The translations under genes were made by a program, and so were the position numbers. A DNA stretch of 64,000 nt from Methylococcaceae bacterium. Its GTDB lineage: Bacteria; Pseudomonadota; Gammaproteobacteria; Methylococcales; Methylomonadaceae. The stretch covers positions 62,001 to 126,000 of the forward strand of contig JAUYBL010000037.1 of NCBI GenBank assembly GCA_030693065.1, written 5' to 3'. The notes beneath the pieces are model-generated. The model did not search any database. It was not told the DNA's origin and was given only the letters and a program-made list of their open reading frames with translations. The number at the start of each line of letters is the position of its first letter. Position 1 is the first letter of the stretch. Positions 54,257-63,065 of the stretch are shown piece after piece.

Positions 54257-55895
54257 AGACCTGCTCCTTGAATGGGGAAATTCCTACTCGTTTGACGGTG
54301 TCTAAAAATGACTCGTCTTCCCTGCGTTGTTTGATGTAAACATCTAAAATGGTTGTGATTGCTTTGGTCACTTCGTTTTTGGCTACAGCGGGCCCCAAGC
54401 GTTCACCAATAGCGGCTTGATTCTCAGAAGACCCACCCAAGGTAATTTGATACCACTCAGTGCCTTTTTTATCTACGCCCAGTATCCCAATGTGACCGAC
54501 ACTTTGGTGTGCGCAGCCATTCATACAGCCAGACATGTTGATTTTTAAATCGCCAATGTCATGGATGTAATCTATATCATCGAGAGCTTCGTTGATTTCT
54601 TTGGCAACACCAATTGAACCCGCATTCGCAAGTGAGCAAAAATCAAGGCCTGGGCAACAAATCATGTCTGTGGCAGTGCCAATATTGGGTGTGGCAAGTT
54701 GCAACGCATCCAGCTTTTGCCAAAGTTCAAATAAATCAGCTTGCTTAACATCGGCCAAAATTAGATTTTGTCGATGAGTGCTTCTGATTTCACCAAAGCT
54801 ATAACGATCTGCTAAATCGGCAACGGCATCCAACTGAACATCGCTAATGTCGCCCGGTGGGGATGTTGGAGCTTTTAATGAAACAAAAGCAGCGCTATAG
54901 CCCGATACTTTATGATCGGTTGTGTTCTGTTTAAGCCAAGTGGTGAAAGCTGGATTTTGCTGTTTGTTCAAGTCAAAAGTCGTATCTTCATCGGCATTAA
55001 AGTCATATTGAGGTGTCGTAAAGTGAGCTTTTATGTTTTCAATTTGCACTTCGGTAAGTGCTAAATTTTCTCTAATAATTAACCACTCTTGTTCAACAAG
55101 TTGGGAGAATTTTTCTAGACCAGACTCTTTAACCAGGATTTTGATACGGGCTTTATATTTGTTGTCGCGACGACCGAACAGGTTGTATATACGTAGAATT
55201 GCTTCTAAATAGGACAATAAGTGTTTCTTTTCTAAAAATGGTTTGATTACTTGACCGATTATCGGAGTTCTACCTAAGCCACCACCAACAAGTACTTTAA
55301 AGCCAATTTCACCCGCATCGTTTTTGACTAAATGTAAGCCAATATCATGAAATTGAGTTGCCGCACGATCATGAAGAGCACCACTGACAGCTATTTTAAA
55401 TTTTCTTGGTAGGTAATCGAATTCAGGGTGTAGCGTTGTCCATTGACGAATTAATTCGCAGTATGGACGAGGATCTTCAATTTCATCAACACAAACGCCA
55501 GCTAAATGATCAGATGTTGTGTTGCGCATACAATTGCCGCTGGTTTGTATGGCATGCATTTGTACTTCTGCTAACTCGGCAAGTATGTCGGGTACTTCTT
55601 CTAATTTTGGCCAGTTAAACTGAATATTCTGCCGGGTAGTGACGTGACAATAGCTTTTGTCATAAGTACGGGCAATGTGGGCCAGCTTTCGGAGCTGGTT
55701 AGAGCTAATTAGTCCATAAGGCACGGCAATGCGTAGCATGGGTGCGTGCGTTTGAATGTAAAGACCATTTCTTAAGCGTAAAGCACGAAATTGGTCTTCA
55801 GATAATTCCCCTTTTAAGTACTGTTCGGTTTGCCGTCTAAATTGGGCTACCCGTTCATTAACCAGGGTCTGGTCGATAATATTATATTGGTACAT
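54243..55895 (-). CDS. cysI: Sulfite (nitrite) reductase haemoprotein
   Basis: The protein has 550 residues. It is a sirohaem/[4Fe-4S] reductase with two ferredoxin-like repeats. In the first, TRQNIQFNWPKLEEVPDIL and TSGNCMRNTTSDHLAGV are seen. The cluster ligands are CPGLDFC (Cys-x5-Cys) and CMNGC (Cys-x3-Cys) at about 420-465. It reduces sulfite to sulfide for Cys synthesis; nitrite reduction cannot be excluded. No flavoprotein CysJ gene is adjacent, so a ferredoxin-type donor is possible. Translated with DUF934. Confidence 0.9.
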   Translation of the reverse strand: MYQYNIIDQTLVNERVAQFRRQTEQYLKGELSEDQFRALRLRNGLYIQTHAPMLRIAVPYGLISSNQLRKLAHIARTYDKSYCHVTTRQNIQFNWPKLEEVPDILAELAEVQMHAIQTSGNCMRNTTSDHLAGVCVDEIEDPRPYCELIRQWTTLHPEFDYLPRKFKIAVSGALHDRAATQFHDIGLHLVKNDAGEIGFKVLVGGGLGRTPIIGQVIKPFLEKKHLLSYLEAILRIYNLFGRRDNKYKARIKILVKESGLEKFSQLVEQEWLIIRENLALTEVQIENIKAHFTTPQYDFNADEDTTFDLNKQQNPAFTTWLKQNTTDHKVSGYSAAFVSLKAPTSPPGDISDVQLDAVADLADRYSFGEIRSTHRQNLILADVKQADLFELWQKLDALQLATPNIGTATDMICCPGLDFCSLANAGSIGVAKEINEALDDIDYIHDIGDLKINMSGCMNGCAHQSVGHIGILGVDKKGTEWYQITLGGSSENQAAIGERLGPAVAKNEVTKAITTILDVYIKQRREDESFLDTVKRVGISPFKEQVYGTN

Positions 55896-56056
55896 AAATG
55901 GTTGCTTAAAGTGCCGTCAGGCGAGTAAACACAGCCTGTAATCATATACTGGGAGTCATAAAATGACAAAATTTATTGGTTGGTGATAATATTGCGACCC
56001 AGTTTATGTACCATCCAATCAATTTGATTATAAGAAGATTTTAGGGGGATATTGTC

Positions 56057-57415
56057 GTGCGGTTTTTCTTAATATTATTAATTTCTCTGCTGCTGCCTGA
56101 GATGGCTATGGCTGGCGGATTTGAAAGTCTTGGTTTGACGGGAACAGAAAGGGGTATTTACACCGTTTTAGTTTTCATCATTGCTTACGGCTTTGTTATG
56201 ACCGAGGAATTTACGCATTTGCGTAAATCCAAGCCTGTGATATTGGCAGCGGGCATCATCTGGGCGCACGCAGCTATTTTGGCTCAGCAAGCAGGTGTCT
56301 CAACTGAGGATATGCACGAAGCTTTTGAATACAACCTTAAAGAATATGCAGAGTTGATGTTATTTCTTTTGGTTGCCATGACTTATATTAATTCTATGGC
56401 AGAACGAAACGTGTTTGAGGCTTTGCGCTCTTGGCTCGTAAGAAAGCAATTTGGCTATCGAAAACTGTTTTTGATTACCGGTGTTATTACGTTTTTCTTA
56501 TCAGCCGTAGCCGATAATTTGACAGCTGCTTTATTGGTTGGTGCCGTGGTTATGGCGGTTGGTGCGGATAATCCTAAATTTGTTAGTATCGGATTTGTTA
56601 ATTTGGTTGTTGCCGCTAATGCCGGAGGTGCGTTTTGTCCATTTGGCGACATCACTACGTTAATGGTTTGGCAGGCTGGTTATGCTGAGTTTTTCGATTT
56701 CTTTAAGTTGTTTGTTCCGTCGCTGGTTAACTACGCTGTGCCAGCTGCGGTGATGTATTTTGCCGTTCCAGATGAGCAGCCAAAAGTTTCAAATGAAGAG
56801 GCTGTTCAATTAAAGCCGGGGGCTTTTATTATTTGTGGAATGTTTTTATTAACCATTGTTACTGCAGTTAGTTTTAAACAAGCATTACATCTGCCGCCAT
56901 TTATGGGAATGATGGTCGGCCTTTCCGTGCTTATGCTTTATGGATATTTCTTGAAGAAAAAATTCTATGTTGAAGGCGAAGAGGGTTTTGATATATTCAA
57001 TAAAGTTCGCCATGCGGAATGGGATACTTTGCTGTTTTTCTTTGGCGTGGTGTTTGCCGTCGGTGGCTTGGGCTATATCGGCTACTTAGAGTTGTTGTCT
57101 GGTGCGATGTATGATGGTTTGGGAGCTACAACAGCCAATATTTTGGTGGGTGTAATTTCTGCAATAGTCGATAACATTCCAGTGATGTTTGCAGTTTTAA
57201 ATATGAATCTTGATATGAGTTTGTATCAATGGTTGCTAGTAACATTGACTGCTGGAGTTGGTGGTTCGTTATTATCTGTGGGTTCTGCAGCCGGAGTCGC
57301 TTTAATGGGTCAGTCTAATCACAAATATACGTTTTTTAGCCATTTAAAATGGACACCAGCAATCGCTGCTGGTTATGCAGCAAGTATTGTTACTCATTAT
57401 CTTATTAATGGTTAG
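56057..57415 (+). CDS. nhaD: NhaD-type Na+/H+ antiporter
   Basis: GTG start with AGGGGGAT 8 bases upstream. 452 residues, normal for NhaD. A signal-like first helix is followed by about 12 membrane helices, with SAVADNLTAALLVGAVVMAVGADNPKFVSIGFVNLVVAANAGGAFCPFGDITTLMVW, the ion-transporter core, and the second pore repeat ISAIVDNIPVMFAVLNM. It exports Na+ at the inner membrane at alkaline pH. Divergent from cysI. A hairpin separates it from the next gene. Confidence 0.94.
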   Translation: MRFFLILLISLLLPEMAMAGGFESLGLTGTERGIYTVLVFIIAYGFVMTEEFTHLRKSKPVILAAGIIWAHAAILAQQAGVSTEDMHEAFEYNLKEYAELMLFLLVAMTYINSMAERNVFEALRSWLVRKQFGYRKLFLITGVITFFLSAVADNLTAALLVGAVVMAVGADNPKFVSIGFVNLVVAANAGGAFCPFGDITTLMVWQAGYAEFFDFFKLFVPSLVNYAVPAAVMYFAVPDEQPKVSNEEAVQLKPGAFIICGMFLLTIVTAVSFKQALHLPPFMGMMVGLSVLMLYGYFLKKKFYVEGEEGFDIFNKVRHAEWDTLLFFFGVVFAVGGLGYIGYLELLSGAMYDGLGATTANILVGVISAIVDNIPVMFAVLNMNLDMSLYQWLLVTLTAGVGGSLLSVGSAAGVALMGQSNHKYTFFSHLKWTPAIAAGYAASIVTHYLING

Positions 57416-57427
57416 CGCTTCTTACCA

Positions 57428-57450
57428 GCGCCGCACCCAGGGTGTGGCGC
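57428..57450 (+). terminator. GC-rich hairpin between nhaD and the permease gene
   Basis: GCGCCGCAC and GTGTGGCGC pair (one G-U) around CCAGG, 13 bases after the nhaD stop. No T-run follows, so it may be a processing or attenuation hairpin rather than a terminator. Confidence 0.4.
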
Positions 57451-57470
57451 CATCCCTTTGGTAAAGTTCA

Positions 57471-58799
57471 ATGACGGCTGAAAAAAGCTGGGTTGATGCT
57501 TTACGCGTTTATGCTAAACCATGCGTACTGAGCATGGTTTTTCTTGGTTTTTCTGCTGGACTCCCCTATCTACTGGTTTTTTCGACATTGTCTGCTTGGC
57601 TAAGAGATGATGGTGTAGAGCGCTCAGTCATTGGTTTTTTTAGCTGGATCGGCGTTGTTTACTCAATAAAAGTTTTATTGGCTCCAATTGTAGATAATTG
57701 TTCTTTACCTATTCTGACAAAACTTTTGGGTAAGAGACGTAGCTGGATGTTGGTCGCTCAATTGGGCATTATGTCTGGATTGATTGGTATGGGGAATGCC
57801 GATGCACATACTCAATTGCAGAAAATTGCTTTTATAGGCCTGTGGGTGGCATTTTGTTCCGCAATACAAGATGTTGCTATTGATGCTTTTAGAATAGAGT
57901 CTTCCGAGACGGTTTACCAAGGTGCAATGGCTGCAACTTATGTTTTGGGGTATAGAATTGCATTGCTGGTAGCTGGGGCGGGTGCTTTTTATATCGCCGA
58001 ATATTTCAGCTGGGGGATTGCCTATTTTGTGATGGCGGCAGCAATGGTTGTTGGGGTTGTTACGACAATTTATTTGAAAGAGCCACCTCTAAAGATACGA
58101 GAAGAAGCTGAGGCTGTTGTTCAGTTTGGTTTTTGGCGCCGGCTCTTAATGAGCGGCAATAAAATATTGTTAAGCCCCTTTACAGAATTTTTTATCAGAA
58201 ATGGCAAAATTGGCTTACTGATATTGCTGCTTATCGCAGTTTATAAGATGAGCGATATTACAATGGGGGTAATGGCGAACCCCTTCTACCTTGATTTGGG
58301 GTTCAGTAAAAAAGAAATAGCAGAGATAAGTAAAGTCTTTGGTTTTTTTATGACTATAGCTGGTGTGGCTGTGGGCGGCATCTTGGTTGTTAAATACGGG
58401 ATAATGCGGCCTTTGTTATTTGGGGCGGTTTTGGTTGCATCAACTAACTTACTATTTGCAGTTTTAGCAGTTAGTAAGCCCACCGTTTTGCTCTTGGCTG
58501 CTGTGATTAGTGCTGATAACTTAGGTGGGGGTATCGCAACTTCTGTTTTTATTGCATATCTTTCAAGTCTTACAAATACCGCTCATACGGCTACGCAATA
58601 TGCTCTCTTCGGTTCGTTGATGACGCTGCCGGCTCAGTTGTTGGGTGGGTTTTCTGGGTTGCTTGTGGATCAATATGGCTATTATGTCTTTTTTGTTTAT
58701 TCATCTTTGATTGGGCTTCCTGCGATTATCTTGGTTTTGCTAGTGATGCACTATCAAGACATAATTGCAGATCATAATCGCATTAAACCTCCAAATTAG
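57471..58799 (+). CDS. ampG: AmpG-like muropeptide permease (MFS)
   Basis: The protein has 442 residues with about 12 membrane helices. Motifs typical of AmpG are FLGFSAGLPYLLVFSTLSAWL, VGFFSWIGVVYSIKVLLAPIVD-like GFFSWIGVVYSIKVLLAPIVD, FCSAIQDVAIDAFRIE, TYVLGYRIALLVAGAGA, and FIAYLSSLTNTAHTATQYALFGSLM. It imports anhydro-muropeptides for cell-wall recycling at the inner membrane. No ampC/ampR genes are near. Cargo is inferred from family. Confidence 0.87.
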   Translation: MTAEKSWVDALRVYAKPCVLSMVFLGFSAGLPYLLVFSTLSAWLRDDGVERSVIGFFSWIGVVYSIKVLLAPIVDNCSLPILTKLLGKRRSWMLVAQLGIMSGLIGMGNADAHTQLQKIAFIGLWVAFCSAIQDVAIDAFRIESSETVYQGAMAATYVLGYRIALLVAGAGAFYIAEYFSWGIAYFVMAAAMVVGVVTTIYLKEPPLKIREEAEAVVQFGFWRRLLMSGNKILLSPFTEFFIRNGKIGLLILLLIAVYKMSDITMGVMANPFYLDLGFSKKEIAEISKVFGFFMTIAGVAVGGILVVKYGIMRPLLFGAVLVASTNLLFAVLAVSKPTVLLLAAVISADNLGGGIATSVFIAYLSSLTNTAHTATQYALFGSLMTLPAQLLGGFSGLLVDQYGYYVFFVYSSLIGLPAIILVLLVMHYQDIIADHNRIKPPN

Positions 58800-58910
58800 C
58801 TGGATACTTCAGCTAACCCAAGCCAGTCAGTCCGACGAGTTCAATGGTAATGGCAGCTACACCAGCAACGTTGTTGGCGGTGTATCGATTTTAAAGCGGC
58901 TATTAAATAG

Positions 58911-58944
58911 ATATGCCTCACGTACTAAATAACGTGAGGCATAT
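58911..58944. repeat. Perfect 13-base inverted repeat at the edge of the transposase relic
   Basis: ATATGCCTCACGT (58911-58923) and ACGTGAGGCATAT (58932-58944) flank ACTAAATA. The relic transposase frame ends inside it (58925). No T-run follows. It may be a transcription barrier or a remnant of the element end. Confidence 0.6.
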
Positions 58945-59750
58945 TAGCAAAATAAAAGGCATGATACGAACGGTCCAGACTGGTCTTGAGATTGCCCAAG
59001 ATAGTGTTAATCCAAAGAAGCTCGTGGAGTTCTTTAGGCTTGCGCCCTCCTACGACAATGGGATGATGTTGGCAACCCGCCTGTGAAACAATCCAGGCCA
59101 TCATTACTGACCGAGCAATTCGGCGCAAGGCTGGCTTTAGTCCAGCTTGAAATAGCCTTGGGGTTAAAGCCACTGACTGGGGTGAGTTTGATACGCAAAG
59201 GATGGCCGTTGTCGTCCAAAGATAGGCTTAACAGATGGCACTTTATTTTCGCAAGCCACGACCCGCTTGTCCCTGCTTAGTTCGCCGCCAAGATACATGT
59301 CGTCAACTTGAGCGTGGACTAGTGAGGGCATAGCTCGTTTCATTTCTTGCACAAGCTTGTGTTGAATCAATAAAGCGGCGGGGTATCTGGGACCTAAATA
59401 CTGTTTCAATGCCAGTACTGATAAGCCGGTTTTCGCTTGGCTGATGTGATAAATCGCTAAAAACCAAGTGGTCAACGTCAAGTTTCCTGCAGTCAGCGAG
59501 TTTTAGTGGCGACACGCCCGGCATTGAAACATTTTCTGTGGCCCAGCGATAAATACACTACAACCGGATGTGCGACAGCAAGGGTAGACAAAGCCTTGCG
59601 GCCAGTGTGATTGCTCCAGAGCAGCTTCTCATTGTGCTTCGGTACCAAAGTGTTTGTGAAAGTCAGGCATTGATAGGCGATTGCATGCAAAGCTACTCGT
59701 GAGTTAGCTTTCGGCCAGTCTGCGCGCTTGGTTGGTCTTGGCTGAAGCAT
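58925..59750 (-). pseudogene. Broken ISXO2-like (IS1595-family) transposase
   Basis: Pieces of one transposase lie in order on the minus strand but in different frames. An N-terminal zinc-ribbon area comes first (59750 side: GHRKCFNAGRVATKT). Then LTTWFLAIYHISQAKTGLSVLALK with VDDMYLGGELSRDK and ENKVP (59481 to about 59240), then GHPLRIKLTPVSGFNPKAIS (about 59200), then VVGGRKPKELHELLWINTIL and GNLKTSLDRSYHAF to the stop at 58925. At least three frame breaks show it is dead. No convincing terminal repeats or target duplication were found. It lies between the permease gene and rpmE. Confidence 0.8.
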
Positions 59751-60152
59751 CGAACTAATATGTGTATCGGTTAACTCTTATTTGTTGTCTGGGGCTGGCT
59801 TCTAGTGGATATTAGAGATTCGAAATCTGTTTTTGCTTGAGCACTTTGATACCGACTTCGATTTCCCGGTGGGCGTCATAATACTAATACTTGATGATTT
59901 GGGTGTCGAATAAACCCAGGTTGTTGCTTAGCAACGCGATCACTGGGGTCGTGCGAACACCTAAATCGCTCGAAAGCGACGTTTGAGTGTTTGCAGTCAA
60001 AGTTAGTTTGCTGAGTTTTACTTAAATTTACAGTTTGTGCTTGAGGTGGTTGTGCTAATGCCAAGTAAATTTGGTTGCGATTTTTTTTATCACTACGTAT
60101 TATATGGGGTTCTTAAATAATATGTACCCGTGAAGGGTTTTGTGAAGGCGAT
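59751..60152. other. Gene-poor stretch with one decayed minus-strand frame
   Basis: No intact gene. On the minus strand about 60030-59817 reads SKLTLTANTQTSLSSDLGVR and then TTPVIALLSNNLGLFDTQII before one TAG (59884-59886). It continues in the same frame as DAHREIEVGIKVLKQKQIS. The composition looks coding, so this may be the end of a dead gene. I do not recognise the family. Confidence 0.3.
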
Positions 60153-60353
60153 ATGAAACCAGAAATTCATCCTGAATATAAGCAGATTGTTGTAACTTGT
60201 GGTTGTGGCAACACATTTGAGACTGGCTCTGTGATTGGTAAAGATTTGCATATAGAGGTTTGTTCATCATGCCATCCTTTTTACACAGGTAAGCAGCGTG
60301 TTGTCGATACTGCGGGGCGAGTTGATAAGTTCCGTAAAAAATACGGAAAATAA
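60153..60353 (+). CDS. rpmE: 50S ribosomal protein L31
   Basis: The protein has 66 residues: [20 protein letters not shown] at the start, [20 protein letters not shown] in the middle and KFRKKYGK at the end. It is the zinc-binding (C+) form with Cys in CGCGN and CSSC. GTGAAGGCGAT lies just before the start. Translation machinery; single-gene unit with a terminator downstream. Confidence 0.97.
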   Translation: MKPEIHPEYKQIVVTCGCGNTFETGSVIGKDLHIEVCSSCHPFYTGKQRVVDTAGRVDKFRKKYGK

Positions 60354-60464
60354 TAAGTTTAAGTTCGGAAATTTATTTGGCTTGCTTTAAGCCTAAATTG
60401 GATGAATGCGTAAAGAGCTGAATAGTTTTTGTAGATTATTTGATGTGCTAAATTTTGAATATAT

Positions 60465-60513
60465 AGCCGATGTGGAGCTGATTAAGTGATAGTCAGTTGC
60501 GCATCGGCTTTTT
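60465..60513 (+). terminator. Rho-independent terminator downstream of rpmE
   Basis: AGCCGATG (60465-60472) and CATCGGCT (60502-60509) open a long imperfect stem (about 15 of 18 pairs) followed by TTTTTATTTT. It also lies just past the stop of the convergent gene at 60541 and may serve both. Confidence 0.8.
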
Positions 60514-60540
60514 ATTTTGCTGCGTACTCCTTCAGTTGGT

Positions 60541-60972
60541 CTATTTTTTGAGCTCGGAAACACCGTCAATTGACCAGTTATTTATGTCTGCTGCACCCTC
60601 AATAGAGTCTCCGTTTTTATAAGTAATTCTGCAGGCGTATTTGTTTGTTGTAGATTGGCTTTCCATTGTAATGCTGTATTCGGCATTAATGACATATTGG
60701 TAATTACCAAGACTCCATGCATTTATTGGTTTTTCAGGGAAAGAAATTATTGCGTTTTGGTTTGAGTTTTCTTTTATATGGCTGTTGCAGTGGGTAAATG
60801 CAAAGCTGGTCATTTCGTTGGATATGGGGAGTTGGCTGGCCTCATCCTTGCTCTCTACAAGAAACAGGTCAGATTGAATAACTTTATTAACGAGCGGCAT
60901 AACAACTTCCCCTTGAAACATTATTAATGCTGCAAGACCTAAAATAAAAAGCAAAACGGGATATTTTTTCAT
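60541..60972 (-). CDS. Hypothetical protein with N-terminal membrane anchor
   Basis: The protein has 143 residues. KKYPVLLFILGLAALIMFQG forms a membrane helix or uncleaved signal. The rest is a soluble, strand-rich domain with two Cys (THCNSHI and KYACRITY), possibly a periplasmic disulfide, and the phrase VINAEYSITMESQSTTNKYA. I do not recognise the family. It is convergent with rpmE and divergent from pmoC, whose promoter is 200 bases away. Confidence 0.65.
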   Translation of the reverse strand: MKKYPVLLFILGLAALIMFQGEVVMPLVNKVIQSDLFLVESKDEASQLPISNEMTSFAFTHCNSHIKENSNQNAIISFPEKPINAWSLGNYQYVINAEYSITMESQSTTNKYACRITYKNGDSIEGAADINNWSIDGVSELKK

Positions 60973-61177
60973 AGTTTTTGGTGCAGGTTTTTAAAGTAAA
61001 TGATGATTTTAACAGAATTAAAAGAATTTCATAGCGAGTCGGTATTGTCTGGTTTTGGTGTGTATTTTTTGGATTAAATACGGTATGAATAAGCGTTTTG
61101 TGATTAATTTGATTAGGGTTTTAGGCGTGCATTGCCAAGAAAATCAAAAAATTATGCTTTGCGTAAACAAAATCATA

Positions 61178-61205
61178 TTGACATGAATAGCCTAGCTGGT
61201 AGACT
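61178..61205 (+). promoter_or_regulatory. Sigma-70-type promoter of the pmoCAB operon
   Basis: TTGACA at 61178-61183 and TAGACT at 61200-61205 are 16 bases apart, about 135 bases before pmoC. The -35 is a perfect consensus. Type I methanotroph pmo operons are known to use sigma-70-like promoters. The 60973-61338 gap holds no gene. Confidence 0.65.
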
Positions 61206-61212
61206 GAACTTT

Positions 61213-61263
61213 CACTAAATAGACTTAGTGTTTCTCTCGCCTATTTGATGTAATGGTGAGAGA
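61213..61263 (+). promoter_or_regulatory. Dyads in the pmoC leader
   Basis: CACTAA(ATAGAC)TTAGTG at 61213-61230 is a perfect 6-base dyad just after the -10, near the expected transcript start. TCTCTCGCC (61233-61241) and GGTGAGAGA (61255-61263) form a hairpin with one mismatch in the 5' leader. They may affect initiation or message stability. GGAGG at 61329 is the pmoC ribosome site. Confidence 0.4.
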
Positions 61264-61338
61264 TAGGAAAAAGGAAAGTAACTTTAAAGACTTTCGGTTG
61301 AATTAAACCGATTTTTTTATAATTTTTTGGAGGTAGAA

Positions 61339-62091
61339 ATGGCAGCTACAACTGAATCAGTGAAAGCTGATGCTGCGGAAGCACCGCTGTTAAACAAAAG
61401 AAATTTGATCTTAGGGTCATTGCTCTACATTGTGTTTTACGGTTGGGTTCGTTGGTATGAGGGTGTTTATGGCTGGTCAGCTGGCTTAGACTCTTTCGCA
61501 CCTGAATTCGAAACTTACTGGATGAACTTCCTGTATATCGAAATGGTTTTAGAAATAGTAACCGCTTCAGTATTATGGGGTTACATCTGGAAAACCCGTG
61601 ATCGTAAAGTTTTATCAATTACTCCAAGAGAAGAGTTAAGAAGACACTTTACCCATTGGACTTGGTTGGTATGTTACGCTTGGGCCATTTATTATGGTGC
61701 TAGCTACTTTACTGAGCAAGATGGCACTTGGCATCAAACTATTGTTCGTGATACTGACTTTACGCCAAGTCATATTATTGAATTCTACTTGAGCTACCCA
61801 ATCTACATTATTACTGGTGTGTCATCGTTCTTGTATGCAAAAACAAGATTGCCAACATATCAACAAGGTTTGCCTTTGCAATATCTTGTATCAGTAATTG
61901 GACCGTTTATGATTCTTCCAAACGTTGGTTTGAATGAATGGGGTCACACTTTCTGGTTTATGGAAGAGTTGTTTGTTGCTCCTTTACATTATGGCTTTGT
62001 ATTCTTTGGATGGGCTGCTTTAGGTGTATTGGGTGTGGTAAACATTGAAGTTCAAGCAATTTCAAAGCTTCTGAAAAAAGACTTAGCTTAA
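61339..62091 (+). CDS. pmoC: Particulate methane monooxygenase subunit C
   Basis: ATG at 61339 with GGAGG five bases before it; the frame upstream has no support. 250 residues, about six membrane helices. EQDGTWHQTIVRDTDFTPSH contains Asp128, His132 and His145, spaced as the copper ligands Asp156/His160/His173 of Methylococcus capsulatus. With PmoA and PmoB it oxidises methane to methanol in intracytoplasmic membranes. First gene of the operon, 120 bases before pmoA. Confidence 0.98.
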   Translation: MAATTESVKADAAEAPLLNKRNLILGSLLYIVFYGWVRWYEGVYGWSAGLDSFAPEFETYWMNFLYIEMVLEIVTASVLWGYIWKTRDRKVLSITPREELRRHFTHWTWLVCYAWAIYYGASYFTEQDGTWHQTIVRDTDFTPSHIIEFYLSYPIYIITGVSSFLYAKTRLPTYQQGLPLQYLVSVIGPFMILPNVGLNEWGHTFWFMEELFVAPLHYGFVFFGWAALGVLGVVNIEVQAISKLLKKDLA

Positions 62092-62126
62092 TAATTTTAA
62101 GTCTTGGTTGTAATTACTATCTCCTC

Positions 62127-62157
62127 GCTGCTTTATCTTTTTTCACGATGAAGCAGC
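62127..62157 (+). other. Hairpin in the pmoC-pmoA gap
   Basis: GCTGCTTTATC and GATGAAGCAGC pair with one mismatch around TTTTTTCAC. It lies between two genes that are otherwise co-transcribed. A differential stability or processing element is likelier than a terminator, because the T-run is in the loop. Confidence 0.5.
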
Positions 62158-62211
62158 AAAGTGAAGATAGTCATTAATAAAAATAATTTAAATCCTTTAG
62201 GAGGTAAGCTA

Positions 62212-62961
62212 ATGAGCGCATCTCAATCAGCTGTACGTTCACGCGCAGAAGCCGTAAAAGTTTCACGCACGTTCGATTGGCTAATTTTGTTTACATTGTT
62301 CTTTGTTGTACTTGGTGGTTATCACATTCACTATATGTTAACTGGTGGCGACTGGGATTTTTGGACTGATTGGAAAGATAGGCGTCTATGGGTAACTGTA
62401 GCTCCAATCGTATCAATCACCTTCCCTGCTGCAGTGCAAGCTTGTTTGTGGTGGCGTTACCGTTTGCCATTTGGTGCTATTGTCTGCGTATTAGGTTTGT
62501 TGTTAGGTGAATGGATTAACAGGTATCTTAATTTCTGGGGTTGGACTTATTTCCCAGTTAATTTCTGTTTCCCATCCAACTTGATTCCAGGCGCAATTGT
62601 ACTTGATGGTATTTTATTGCTTTCAGGTAGCATGACTTTGACTGCAGTACTTGGTGGGTTGTCTTGGGGTTTATTGTTTTACCCTGGTAACTGGCCAATA
62701 ATTGCACCACTTCACGTGCCTGTTGAATACAACGGTATGATGATGACTTTGGCTGACTTACAAGGCTACAACTATGTAAGAACAGGTACTCCAGAGTACA
62801 TCAGAATGGTTGAAAAAGGTACATTAAGAACTTTTGGTAAGGACGTAGCTCCAGTATCTGCATTCTTCTCTGGTTTCGTAAGTATCATTATTTACTTTTT
62901 GTGGCATTTCTTTGGTCAATGGTTTGCAAGTACTAAATTCGTCAGCGGCGAAAACATGTAA
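62212..62961 (+). CDS. pmoA: Particulate methane monooxygenase subunit A
   Basis: Start chosen at 62212 (MSASQSAVRSRAEAVKVSRT) with AGGAGGT seven bases upstream. 249 residues, about seven membrane helices. Landmarks of type I PmoA are GGDWDFWTDWKDRRLWVTVAP, WGWTYFPVNFCFPSNLIPGA, HVPVEYNGMMMTLADLQGYN and RTFGKDVAPVSAFFSGFVS. The middle (LWWRYRLPFGAIVCVLG, LDGILLLSGSMTL) differs somewhat from common Methylobacter/Methylomonas sequences as I recall them. Membrane subunit of the methane oxidising trimer. Confidence 0.98.
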   Translation: MSASQSAVRSRAEAVKVSRTFDWLILFTLFFVVLGGYHIHYMLTGGDWDFWTDWKDRRLWVTVAPIVSITFPAAVQACLWWRYRLPFGAIVCVLGLLLGEWINRYLNFWGWTYFPVNFCFPSNLIPGAIVLDGILLLSGSMTLTAVLGGLSWGLLFYPGNWPIIAPLHVPVEYNGMMMTLADLQGYNYVRTGTPEYIRMVEKGTLRTFGKDVAPVSAFFSGFVSIIIYFLWHFFGQWFASTKFVSGENM

Positions 62962-63065
62962 TAACCATCGGTCATTGATCGTAATGCATAAAAGACTGGC
63001 ATAAGTTAAATTACAATTGCCAGATACTCTGGAAACTATAGATTCTCTATTATAGAGGAGGATAT

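Noticed and set aside
54243-55895. Assimilatory nitrite reductase as main call
   Set aside because: The DUF934 partner and overall form favour sulfite reduction; nitrite use is kept only as an alternative.
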